64,000 nucleotides of DNA from an uncultured Dehalococcoidia bacterium. GTDB taxonomy: Bacteria; Chloroflexota; Dehalococcoidia; Lucifugimonadales; UBA3495. The stretch is taken from assembly GCA_958295765.1 (NCBI GenBank), contig CATQHB010000002.1, forward strand, positions 301,717 through 365,716, given 5' to 3'. The notes under the pieces were generated by a model. That model worked only from the letters and a program-made list of their open reading frames with translations. It searched no databases and was not told where the DNA came from. Shown here one piece after another: positions 35,843-43,610 of the stretch (its first letter is position 1; every line of letters starts with the position of its first letter). A program made the translations under genes and the position numbers.

Positions 35843-36970
35843 ATGGGTAAAGACACTCCCGGCGGGCCGGCGCGCCCGGTGCATGGCGGCATCCGGCCGG
35901 CCCAACTGCGCGCCCTGGGCCTGAACCCGGCGGACGCGCTGGACTTCAGCGCCAGCATCAGCCCCTTGGGGCCGCCGGCCGGGCTGTGGGACGCCCTGCG
36001 CCAGGTGGATTTGACCGCCTACCCCGACCCGGAATGTCTGGAGTTGCGGGAGGCCCTGGCCCAACGTCTGGAAACCGCCGTTGACCGGATTCTGGTGGGC
36101 AACGGCTCTACCGAGTTGATTCACCTGCTGGCCCGGGCCTACCTGTCGCCGCCGCCGGCCGGGTGCGCCAACGCCGTCCTGCTGCTGACCCCTACCTATG
36201 GCGAGTACGCCGGGGCCGGCGCCCTGGCCGGCGCCGCGGTGCTGGAACTGGTGGCCCGGCGGGAATTAGGTTTCTGTTGGGACTTGGCCCAAGCCGGAGA
36301 AATTATCCGCGCCCGGCGGCCGGCCCTGGTATTCCTCTGCAACCCCAACAACCCCACCGGCGTTTACCTGGAGCAAGAGGAAGTGTCGGCCCTGGCCCAG
36401 GCCGTCGCCCAAGTAGGCGGCTTGCTGGCGTTGGATGAGGCTTACTTGAGCTTTGTCGCTGATAGCTGGAATTCTCTGGCCCTGCTGGAGCCGGGCAGCG
36501 GGGTTGCGGACAGCGTGGTCATCCTGCGTTCTATGACTAAAGACTACGCCCTGACCGGGCTGCGGCTGGGCTACTCCTTGGCCGGGCCGGAAATTACCGG
36601 CCGGCTGGCCCGGTTTCAACCCGATTGGAGCGTCAACGGGTTGGCCCAGGCCGCCGGGCTGGTGGCATTGGCCGACACCGGCTACCTGCCTGCCGCCCGG
36701 CAGGCGGTAGATGCCGCCAAGTCTTACCTGACCGCTGCGCTGACCGCCCTGGGGTTTGGCGTCTTGCCGGCGGCGGCCAACTTTCTGCTGGTCGAGGTGG
36801 GGGACGGCGCGGCCTGGCAAGACCGGTTGATGCGCCGGGGCATCTTCGTGCGGGACTGCGCCTCCTTCGGCCTGCCCGACTGCATCCGCATCGGCATCCG
36901 GCCAATGCCCGACTGCCAACGTCTGGCGGCGGTTATGGGGGACGTTTTGTCCACGAAGGGACACGAATAG
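35843..36970 (+). CDS. cobD: Threonine-phosphate decarboxylase CobD-like (class I/II PLP aminotransferase fold)
   Basis: PLP enzyme that decarboxylates L-threonine O-3-phosphate to aminopropanol phosphate for CbiB. About 375 residues. Landmarks: HGGIRPAQLRALGLNPADALDFSAS at the N-terminus, as in CobD, GNGSTELIHLLA, FLCNPNNPTG, LDEAYLSF and the PLP-lysine region ILRSMTKDYALTGLRLGY. Distinguishing it from histidinol-phosphate aminotransferase rests on the N-terminal HGG motif and its position after cbiB; a PduX-like kinase at 49 kb would supply the substrate. An adjacent TTG at 35840 is an alternative start. Confidence 0.88.
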   Translation: MGKDTPGGPARPVHGGIRPAQLRALGLNPADALDFSASISPLGPPAGLWDALRQVDLTAYPDPECLELREALAQRLETAVDRILVGNGSTELIHLLARAYLSPPPAGCANAVLLLTPTYGEYAGAGALAGAAVLELVARRELGFCWDLAQAGEIIRARRPALVFLCNPNNPTGVYLEQEEVSALAQAVAQVGGLLALDEAYLSFVADSWNSLALLEPGSGVADSVVILRSMTKDYALTGLRLGYSLAGPEITGRLARFQPDWSVNGLAQAAGLVALADTGYLPAARQAVDAAKSYLTAALTALGFGVLPAAANFLLVEVGDGAAWQDRLMRRGIFVRDCASFGLPDCIRIGIRPMPDCQRLAAVMGDVLSTKGHE

Positions 36971-37089
36971 ACACGAAGTCAACCCGTCGTTCCGGCCAAA
37001 GCCGGAATCCAGAACACTCGGCAGCCGGCGCGCTCTTTTCCCGTAGGATTTCCTGGATTCCGGCTTTCGCCGGAACGACGGTGTGTTGG
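36971..37089. repeat. R2 hairpin element after cobD
   Basis: An R2 element at 36983-37081 with arms CGTCGTTCCGGCCAAAGCC and CGGCTTTCGCCGGAACGACG. Its right edge touches the end of the first sulfotransferase-like gene. It is the first of three R2 copies that bound the duplicated genes at 37.1-41.2 kb. Confidence 0.85.
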
Positions 37090-38913
37090 CTAAGGGGTAT
37101 CGTAAAGTTCGATGGGCGCCCCCGGAGTCAAATCCAGCCCTTGCAGACCCGGGTAGTCCGGCGCATACCGATGAGCGCGGTACACCCGATTGTCCGGCCA
37201 TTCCTCACCATCTCCCTGTTGTTCCAGCGGGTCGCCTTGGCGCACCGGGCCGCTGTCGGTCAGCGGGCTGACATACTTCCAAACCGTCTTGCCGGCCGGC
37301 GTTACCTCGAAAATCGTACCTTGCTCCCCGTCGCAAATCAGGGTGTTCCCATTGGGCAGCCGTTGCGCCCCGGAGATATAACGGCCGTAAAAGTCGCTGG
37401 GCGTGGCGGCGGTATAAGTCCATACCGGTTCCACCGGCGCATAAGCCAGGCCGGGATCCAGCCGGTAGTTGGCCCCGTCCACCGGCGGGGCAAGCTCATC
37501 TACCGACGAATAACCGCGCCGGAAATCCGGGAACTCAATGCCATTGTTGAAAATGAGGATGTTGCCGGCCCCGGCCAGTCCGGGGGGAATCCAGTGCGTA
37601 TTATGCGGCCAGAAAAGTCGCTGGTCATCGGGCGTCCCGGCGCGATAGGCGCGGGGGTTGCCCCAACGGTAGAGCAAGTCGCCCCCCTTGCCGCTATTGC
37701 CGCCTTCGGAGCCGGCCGCCTCGGCCCTGGTGGTGCTGTGGTCAATAATCCACACTTCGCTGAAATTGCGGGGCGACAGCATAATCTGGTCCAATTCCGG
37801 GTTATAGTCAATTCCGTTGCTGTGTATCCAATCCCAACGGTTCCCCAGGACGGCTACCTCGGCAAGGCGGAAGTTAAGGTCAATCAACTCCGGATGCTCG
37901 GCCACCACGCCGTAATTGGCCTTGCCGGGGTCAAAGTCTTGAATCAGATGATCCCACGTCGACCATTCCCAAACGATTTCGCAGGTTTCCGGCCCGGTGG
38001 GTCGGGCCTCAACGATAAGCGGCGCCGCCAAGCCATTACCGTCAGGGTCGATGAAGTCCGGGTTGGCGCCGGCGGCGATGACCTCCTCGGCGGTTTTATA
38101 TTGCCGGGACAGCAGCAGCATATTCCCGTTGGGCATTTCAAGGAAGTCATGATGCGGGATGCCATGAGCACATTCCCCGAGGATGCTCCCGTTCCGGTCA
38201 ATTTCCCGCACACTGCGCCGCGGGGTGTGGCCCGGGTATACGCCGAGAGTCATCAGATTGCCATTCTCCAGCAACCTGGCGAACAGGGCCTCATATTCCA
38301 ACTCCCACCGGTGCACCTCCCGCCCCTGATTATCAATCAGGTAAATCGTATTGCTGCGAAGTTTATTAAATAAAGTATAGCCCTCAAATGCCTCCGGCTC
38401 ATTCAGGAACAACCCGACGGTCCTGGCGGCCGGCGTCGGGGTAACGGTGGGCGCCGGGGTTGGCGTGGCGGTAGGCTCAGGAACCGGCGTGGCGGTAGGT
38501 ATAGGGGCCGGCGTAGCGGTAGGCATAGGGGCCGGCGTAGCGGTAGGCATAGGGGCCGGCGTAGCGGTAGGTACAGGGGCCGGCGTGGCGGTAGGTGTAG
38601 GGGCCGGCGTAGCGGTAGGTACAGGGGCCGGCGTAGCGGTAGGTATAGGGGCCGGCGTAGCGGTAGGTGCAGGAACCGGCGTAGCAGTAGGTACAGGAAC
38701 CGGCGTAACAACCGGCGCCGTTGTTGGGCGGGGTGTTGACCTATCGACCGGCTCGGTGCTGCTACAGGCCAGCAGGGAAACTACCGCTACGCCAAGCAAG
38801 ACGGCAACAGCGGCAATCCGGCGCAACTTGCCGGTGCGCCGTACCGGAAAAGTCGGGGGGGGGGGGGGGGGGGTAATTAAAGAAAGAGCCTTGTTCAGCA
38901 AATCTGTTGCCAC
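37090..38913 (-). CDS. Arylsulfotransferase-like lipoprotein, copy 1, with poly-G tract in N-terminal coding region
   Basis: About 607 residues from a GTG at 38911-38913; an in-frame ATG at 39030 or a TTG at 38826 are alternatives. A lipoprotein signal with lipobox LLAC is followed by a long PTATPxP linker made of ~24-nt DNA repeats (38430-38710). The mature domain resembles PF05935/PF14269 arylsulfotransferases: TIYLIDNQGREVHRW, HHDFLEMPNGNMLLL, GNRWDWIHSNGIDYNPE, FWPHNTHWIPP, RLPNGNTLICDGEQGTIFEVTP. A run of 19 G (38855-38873, C on the coding strand) encodes part of a polyproline stretch, so slippage by one base would break the frame. It is a tandem duplicate of the next gene. Confidence 0.82.
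   Translation of the reverse strand: MATDLLNKALSLITPPPPPPTFPVRRTGKLRRIAAVAVLLGVAVVSLLACSSTEPVDRSTPRPTTAPVVTPVPVPTATPVPAPTATPAPIPTATPAPVPTATPAPTPTATPAPVPTATPAPMPTATPAPMPTATPAPIPTATPVPEPTATPTPAPTVTPTPAARTVGLFLNEPEAFEGYTLFNKLRSNTIYLIDNQGREVHRWELEYEALFARLLENGNLMTLGVYPGHTPRRSVREIDRNGSILGECAHGIPHHDFLEMPNGNMLLLSRQYKTAEEVIAAGANPDFIDPDGNGLAAPLIVEARPTGPETCEIVWEWSTWDHLIQDFDPGKANYGVVAEHPELIDLNFRLAEVAVLGNRWDWIHSNGIDYNPELDQIMLSPRNFSEVWIIDHSTTRAEAAGSEGGNSGKGGDLLYRWGNPRAYRAGTPDDQRLFWPHNTHWIPPGLAGAGNILIFNNGIEFPDFRRGYSSVDELAPPVDGANYRLDPGLAYAPVEPVWTYTAATPSDFYGRYISGAQRLPNGNTLICDGEQGTIFEVTPAGKTVWKYVSPLTDSGPVRQGDPLEQQGDGEEWPDNRVYRAHRYAPDYPGLQGLDLTPGAPIELYDTP
38855..38873. repeat. Poly-G tract of 19, candidate phase-variation switch
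   Basis: Nineteen consecutive G on the plus strand. In the present length the frame from 38913 into the sulfotransferase-like domain is open. If translation instead starts at the TTG at 38826, the tract lies 29-47 nt upstream of the start and could alter expression. Confidence 0.8.
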
Positions 38914-39089
38914 GCGCCAATCTTGTTTTCCTGCCTTGAAAAATCTCCGCGCACCCGAGGTCAGAGCAAGAATTATGGTAATAGTCAGCAACGAACTCGT
39001 CAAGGCGGTATTCCCCCAGAGAAGTCGCATTTTAACCAGGACAACCGGGGCGACTAATGCAACCGGAGCAATCGGGGCGACCCAAGGAA

Positions 39090-39186
39090 CCGTCGTTCCG
39101 GCGCAAGCCGGCACCCGGAACCCTCGGTAGCCGGTTCGCGCTTTTCCGGGGGATTTCCTGGCTCCCGGCTTGCGCCGGAACGACGG
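39090..39186. repeat. R2 element between the two sulfotransferase-like genes
   Basis: Arms of the form CGTCGTTCCGGCGCAAGCC and GGCTTGCGCCGGAACGACGG; both arms carry the same compensatory changes from the usual GAAAGC form, so pairing is preserved. An R4 phrase (TTTTAACCAGGACAACC) lies at 39030-39046, just upstream of copy 1. Confidence 0.85.
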
Positions 39187-39194
39187 TGTGCCGG

Positions 39195-41015
39195 CTAAGG
39201 GGTATCGTAAAGTTCGATTGGCTCTCCCGGAGTTAAATCCAGCCCTTGCAGACCCGGGTAGTCCGGCGCATACCGGTAAGCGCGGTACATCCGATTAACC
39301 GATATTTCTATTTCTCCAGCAACTGCCCACACCAATTTTTTCATCGGCACCGGCTCGCCTTGACGCAAGGGGCCGTCGCTGGTCGCCGGGTTGACGTATT
39401 TCCAAACCGTTTTGCCGGCTGGCGTTACCTCAAAAAGCGTGCCGTTCACCCCGTCGCAAATCAGCGTGTTGCCGTTGGGCAGCCGTTGCGCTCCGGAGAT
39501 GTAAGGGGCGTAAAAGTCTGCGGGCGTTGGGGCGGTATAAGTCCATACCGGTTCGGCCGGCGCATAAGCCCGGCCGGGATCCCGCCGGTAGTTGGCCCCG
39601 TCCACCGGCGGAACAATCTCATCTACCGACGAATAACCGCGCCGGAAATCCGGGAACTCAAGGCCATTGTTGAAAATGAGGATGTTGCCGGCCCCGGGCT
39701 GGCCGGGGGGAATCCATTCAGGATTATGCTGCCAGAATAGTTGCTGGTCGTCGGCCGTCCCGGCCCGGTAGGCGCGGGGGTTGCCCCAGCGATAGAGCAG
39801 GTCGCCGCCCATGCCGCTATTTCCCCCGCCGGAGCCGGCCGCCTCGGCCCTGGTGGTACTGTGGTCGATAATCCACACTTCGCTGAAACGACGGGTGGAC
39901 AGCACAATCTGGTCCAATTCCGGGTTATAGTCGATTCCATTGCTGTTTATCCAGTCCAACGGGTCTGAATAATTGGTTATCTCGACCAGGCGGAAGTTAA
40001 GGTCAATCAACTCCGGGTGCTCGGCCACCACCCCGTAATTGGGCTTGTCGGGGTCAAAGTCTTGAATCAGATGATCCCACGCTGACCATTCCCAAACGAT
40101 TTCGCAGCTGGTCGGCCCGGTGAGTCGGGCCTCAACGATACGCGGCGCCGCCAAGCCATTACCGTCAGGGTCGATGAAGTCCGGGTTGGCGCCGGCGGCG
40201 ATGACCTCCTCGGGGGTTTTATATTGCCGGCCCAGCAGCAGCACGTTCCCGTTGGGCATTTTGAGGAAGTCATGATGCAGGATGCCCTGAACACAGTCCC
40301 AAAGGATGCTCCCGTTCCGGTCAACTTCCCGCACACTGCGCAGCGGGTCGTGGTCCGGGTATATGCCGAGAGTCATCAGATTGCCATTCTCCAGCAACCT
40401 GGCGAACAGGGCCACATAGTCCAACTCCCACCGGTGCACCTCCCGCCCCTGATTATCAATCAGGTAAATCGTATTGCTGCGGATTTTATTAAATAAAGTA
40501 TAGCCCTCAAATGCCTCCGGCTCATTCAGGAGCAACCCGACGGTCCTGGCCTCCGGCGTCGGGGTAGCGGTGGGTTCAGGAGTTGGCGTAGGGGTAGAGG
40601 CCGGCGTAGCGGTGGGCGCCGGGCTGGGAGCCGGAGTAGCAACGGCAACGGTCGGGCGCAGAGTTGGCGCCGGCGTGGCGGTAGGTACAGGGGCCGGCGT
40701 AGCGGTGGGTGCCGGGCTGGGAACCGGAGTAGCAACGTCAACGGTCGGGCGCAAGGTCGGCGCCGGCGTGGCGGTAGGTACAGGCGCCGGTGTAGGGGTG
40801 GGAGCCGGGATAACAACCGGCGCCGCTGTTGGACGGGGTGTTGACCTTTCGGTTGGCTCAGCGCTGCTACAGGCCAGTAGGGAAACTACCGCTACGCCAA
40901 GCAGGGCCGCAACCGCGACAATCCGGCGCAACTTGCCGGTGCGCCATACCGGAAAAGTCGGGGGGGGGGGGGGGGTGATTAAAGAAAGAGCCTTGTTCAG
41001 CAAATCAGTTGCCAT
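39195..41015 (-). CDS. Arylsulfotransferase-like lipoprotein, copy 2, with poly-G tract in N-terminal coding region
   Basis: About 606 residues from the ATG at 41013-41015 (GGGGAGG upstream; an in-frame ATG at 41132 is an alternative). Same organisation as copy 1: lipobox LLAC, a Pro/Thr/Ala linker (PVPTATPAPTLRPTV, here with a different repeat pattern at 40560-40810), then the same sulfotransferase-like domain with HHDFLKMPNGNVLLL and RLPNGNTLICDGVNGTLFEVTP. The poly-G run is 16 long, exactly one codon shorter than in copy 1, so both copies are in frame. Whether the domain is catalytic is unknown; the histidine-containing motifs are kept. The frame remains open upstream into repeat DNA. Confidence 0.82.
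   Translation of the reverse strand: MATDLLNKALSLITPPPPPTFPVWRTGKLRRIVAVAALLGVAVVSLLACSSAEPTERSTPRPTAAPVVIPAPTPTPAPVPTATPAPTLRPTVDVATPVPSPAPTATPAPVPTATPAPTLRPTVAVATPAPSPAPTATPASTPTPTPEPTATPTPEARTVGLLLNEPEAFEGYTLFNKIRSNTIYLIDNQGREVHRWELDYVALFARLLENGNLMTLGIYPDHDPLRSVREVDRNGSILWDCVQGILHHDFLKMPNGNVLLLGRQYKTPEEVIAAGANPDFIDPDGNGLAAPRIVEARLTGPTSCEIVWEWSAWDHLIQDFDPDKPNYGVVAEHPELIDLNFRLVEITNYSDPLDWINSNGIDYNPELDQIVLSTRRFSEVWIIDHSTTRAEAAGSGGGNSGMGGDLLYRWGNPRAYRAGTADDQQLFWQHNPEWIPPGQPGAGNILIFNNGLEFPDFRRGYSSVDEIVPPVDGANYRRDPGRAYAPAEPVWTYTAPTPADFYAPYISGAQRLPNGNTLICDGVNGTLFEVTPAGKTVWKYVNPATSDGPLRQGEPVPMKKLVWAVAGEIEISVNRMYRAYRYAPDYPGLQGLDLTPGEPIELYDTP
40960..40975. repeat. Poly-G tract of 16, candidate phase-variation switch
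   Basis: Sixteen consecutive G at the same place as the 19-G tract of the paralog. The difference of three keeps the frame, as expected if only in-frame lengths were assembled or selected. Confidence 0.8.
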
Positions 41016-41132
41016 GTGCGAATCTTGCCTCCCCGACTTGAAAAATCTCCGCGCACCCGAGGTCAGAGCAAGGATTATGGTAATAGTCAGCAGTGAAGTC
41101 GTCAAGGCGTTATTCCACCAAGGAAGTCGCAT

Positions 41133-41343
41133 TTTAACCAGGGCAACCGGGGCGACTAATGCAACCGGAGCAATCGGGGCGACCCAAGGAACCGTCATTC
41201 CGGCGAAAGCCGGAACCCGGAACCCCCGGTAGCCGGCCCGCGCTTTTCCGGGGGATTTCCTGGGTTCCGGCTTGCGCTGGAATGACGGCGGTTTGGGTTG
41301 CCGACGGTTGCTTGGGTTGCTCTGGTTAAGACAGGGTTGCCCC
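41133..41343. repeat. R4-R2-R4 composite repeat
   Basis: An R2 element at 41192-41288 is flanked by R4 phrases (TTTTAACCAGGGCAACC at 41132-41148; GGTTGCTTGGGTTGCTCTGG near 41307). It ends directly at a remnant of a coding domain at 41344. Confidence 0.85.
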
Positions 41344-41418
41344 GACTTTGACGGGGGATGTATGGCGGCGCTGGCGGTCCGGGGGTATGATGTTACCCGC
41401 ATCAAGACCGGCCAGGGC
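41344..41418 (+). pseudogene. Remnant of the shared C-terminal domain (third copy)
   Basis: Reading from 41344 gives DFDGGCMAALAVRGYDVTRI followed by KTGQ. This matches the last third of the domain at the end of the genes at 43604 and 41454 (FDGKCMVAVALPEYAIARI, then VTGQ). It has no start and hits a stop after about 35 codons. Its left edge is a repeat element, so a gene carrying this domain seems to have been truncated here. The downstream gene at 41454 starts 36 nt past the matching part. Confidence 0.65.
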
Positions 41419-41453
41419 GGGCGCGGGCCGGCGGTTTCGGTAATATAGGGAAT

Positions 41454-43529
41454 ATGAGACACACCTTGACCAGTAACGGAAACGGTTTGCCGGGCTTGGC
41501 GCTGAACAAGCGGCGGCGCGTGTTGTGTCCCGCAGCGTGGCTTATCGCCCTGGTCCTGCTGGGAGTTCTGGCCGCCGCCTGCGCTGCCGACCCGACGGTT
41601 ACACCTATCCCGACGGCTACGCCCGACCCGACGGCTACGCCAGCCCCGCCCGAACCGGAACCGGCGCTCACCACCCATCTTTATGCGCTGGAGAGTGAAT
41701 CCGTCAGCCTGGAACGGTTCGACGGGAGCGGAGGGGCCATTGAAAGCCTGGGGGATGACCTGCTGGTAGTTACGCCCAAGGGCCGGTTTGCCCTGGTCGC
41801 CCGGGACGGGACGGTGGAATATCTGGACGGCAGCGTTCCGATGAATTATACCGGGCTGAAAACCCATACGGATTACGAAAACCCGACTTTCCATCCCGAG
41901 CGCTTTCGCGTTGCCGACATCCTGTTGAAGGAACTGGGCGAAGGACGTTACGAGTTATTCGCAACCCATCATTACTTTACCGGCGAGTGCATCCGGTTCC
42001 GGTTGTCGTCCACGACGATTCTACGGGACGCAGCGGGAGTCACAGTTCTGCCGGATTGGAGGACGATCTTCGACGCGGAACCCTGCCTGCCGCTGCTCGA
42101 TTTTGGCGGGCACCAGGCCGGCGGGAAAATGTTGACCGACGGCGCCGACCACCTGCTGGTGATAATCGGGGACCACGTAATGGACGATTGGCAGGCGCGC
42201 CCGACCTTTGACCCGGGCGTTCACCTGGGCAAACTCCTGCGTATTGCCATCGAAACCGGCGAGGTCGAGGCGCTGGCGATTGGGCTTCGCAACTCCCAGG
42301 GGCTGGCGCGGGACGGGGCCGGCAATCTATGGGCGCCGGATCACGGGCCGCAAGGCGGCGACGAGTTGAATCTGCTGGAGCGGGGCGGCAACTATGGCTG
42401 GCCCCAAGTCTCCTACGGAATTACCAATGAAAGTACGGTTCCCCCGGACATTGAGGATGGGAAGGCGGGCCGGCACGACGGCTTCCGGCGGCCGGCCTTA
42501 GCCTGGGTCCCGTCGCCGGCCGTTTCCGCTATTGCCGTCAACGACGAGCGGCGGTTTCCCCTGTGGAAAGATGACCTGCTGGTGGCTTCGCTGAAAGCTC
42601 AATCCCTCTTCCGAGTCCGCCGTCACGGGACGGACGTGCAGTATTTCGAGAGGATTGAAGTCGGCTACCGGGTCCGGGACCTGACGTTCCTGCCCGACGG
42701 ACGCATCGCCCTGTTGCGGGATGGCGGGTGGGTTACCTTCCTGAGCCGTTCCCCCCGGTACTGCGATGCGGAAGCTCGGGAGCGGCGCGACATCTACGCG
42801 GTCAACTGCGAGTCGGCCTCCGCATTGCCGTGGCTGGACTTGCCCGGGGCGGGAATCTCGGGCATAGATACGGCGTCCGGCGCTCAGCTATTCGGCGCGC
42901 ACTGTAGCGTTTGCCACAATCTGAACGCCGAGCGGCACGGCCTCGGCCCGCACCTCGTCGGCGTCATCGGGCGGCCAGCGGGCGAGGTCGCAGACTACCG
43001 GTTTTCGCCGGCCTTCGATTCGCTGGGCGTCGTCTGGACGCGGGACAACCTCACCCGGTTTCTCATTGACCCGGCGCAGTTCGCTCCCGGCACTACTATG
43101 GAGGCAACTGGCGCCACCGAAGGGGAGGCCCGCGCTATCGCCGGCTACCTCGATAGTCTCAATCATCTGTCCCGGTTGGTCCGAGACCGCCAGCCGGCAA
43201 TCCGCTCCGACTTTGACGTTTATCTAGTTGAGAACAAGCTCATCTACACCAAAGAAGATTGCAGCGACGCTGACGTTGCCCCCAGGTTCTTCCTCGCCTT
43301 GTACCCGGTTGACGTGAACGCCCTTCCCGACCAGCGCCGGCAACACGGCTTCGACAATCTGGATTTCGATTTCTACCGGTTCGGCGGAGTATTCGGCGGG
43401 AGATGTACGGCGACGGTGGCCCTCCCGGAGTATGCTATTACCCGCATCAGCACCGGCCAGTATGTGCCGGTGGACGGCGGTTACAAGTCTTTATGGGAGG
43501 GGGAGTTCTCCGGGAAAGCAAGCCGGTGA
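41454..43529 (+). CDS. PQQ-type sugar dehydrogenase beta-propeller fused to cytochrome c and an unnamed C-terminal domain; lipoprotein
   Basis: 691 residues. A lipoprotein signal (LLGVLAAACAAD) and a short TATPDP linker precede a soluble-glucose-dehydrogenase-type propeller (residues ~70-450) with the diagnostic RNSQGLARDGAGNLWAPDHG and GGDELNLLERGGNYGWP. A cytochrome c domain follows with CSVCH at Cys484, Cys487 and His488, and a candidate axial Met in the PGTTMEATG segment. Residues 583-691 are a further domain (RSDFDVYL...GFDNLDFDF...ALPEYAITRISTGQYV) found again at the end of the convergent gene. The likely role is oxidation of a sugar or alcohol outside the cytoplasmic membrane with electron transfer through the heme. 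AGGGAAT precedes the ATG. Confidence 0.85.
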   Translation: MRHTLTSNGNGLPGLALNKRRRVLCPAAWLIALVLLGVLAAACAADPTVTPIPTATPDPTATPAPPEPEPALTTHLYALESESVSLERFDGSGGAIESLGDDLLVVTPKGRFALVARDGTVEYLDGSVPMNYTGLKTHTDYENPTFHPERFRVADILLKELGEGRYELFATHHYFTGECIRFRLSSTTILRDAAGVTVLPDWRTIFDAEPCLPLLDFGGHQAGGKMLTDGADHLLVIIGDHVMDDWQARPTFDPGVHLGKLLRIAIETGEVEALAIGLRNSQGLARDGAGNLWAPDHGPQGGDELNLLERGGNYGWPQVSYGITNESTVPPDIEDGKAGRHDGFRRPALAWVPSPAVSAIAVNDERRFPLWKDDLLVASLKAQSLFRVRRHGTDVQYFERIEVGYRVRDLTFLPDGRIALLRDGGWVTFLSRSPRYCDAEARERRDIYAVNCESASALPWLDLPGAGISGIDTASGAQLFGAHCSVCHNLNAERHGLGPHLVGVIGRPAGEVADYRFSPAFDSLGVVWTRDNLTRFLIDPAQFAPGTTMEATGATEGEARAIAGYLDSLNHLSRLVRDRQPAIRSDFDVYLVENKLIYTKEDCSDADVAPRFFLALYPVDVNALPDQRRQHGFDNLDFDFYRFGGVFGGRCTATVALPEYAITRISTGQYVPVDGGYKSLWEGEFSGKASR

Positions 43530-43610
43530 ACCTTCCCGTGCTATTCCGGCCGGCGGGCTGTTCCGGAGCAATGCGCCGGAGGCGAAAAGGGACGGGGAAA
43601 GGTTCACTCG
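43527..43610. other. Inverted repeat between convergent genes
   Basis: GTGAACCTTCCCGT at the end of the upstream gene is the near inverse of ACGGGGAAAGGTTCAC at the end of the convergent gene, separated by about 50 nt. It continues the inverted homology of the two C-terminal domain coding regions and could act as a bidirectional terminator, although no T-run follows. Confidence 0.6.

Noticed and set aside
35843-36970. Annotation as histidinol-phosphate aminotransferase (HisC)
   Set aside because: The fold is shared, but the HGG start and the position after cbiB, together with a PduX-like kinase, favour threonine-phosphate decarboxylase.
38855-40975. Poly-G tracts as pure assembly artefacts
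   Set aside because: Not fully excluded, but two tracts at the same homologous position with lengths differing by exactly three fit a real sequence better; exact lengths may still be wrong.
41348-41391. TTGACG and TATGAT as a promoter for the sugar dehydrogenase gene
   Set aside because: The spacer is 32 nt, far too long, and the sequence belongs to the domain remnant.
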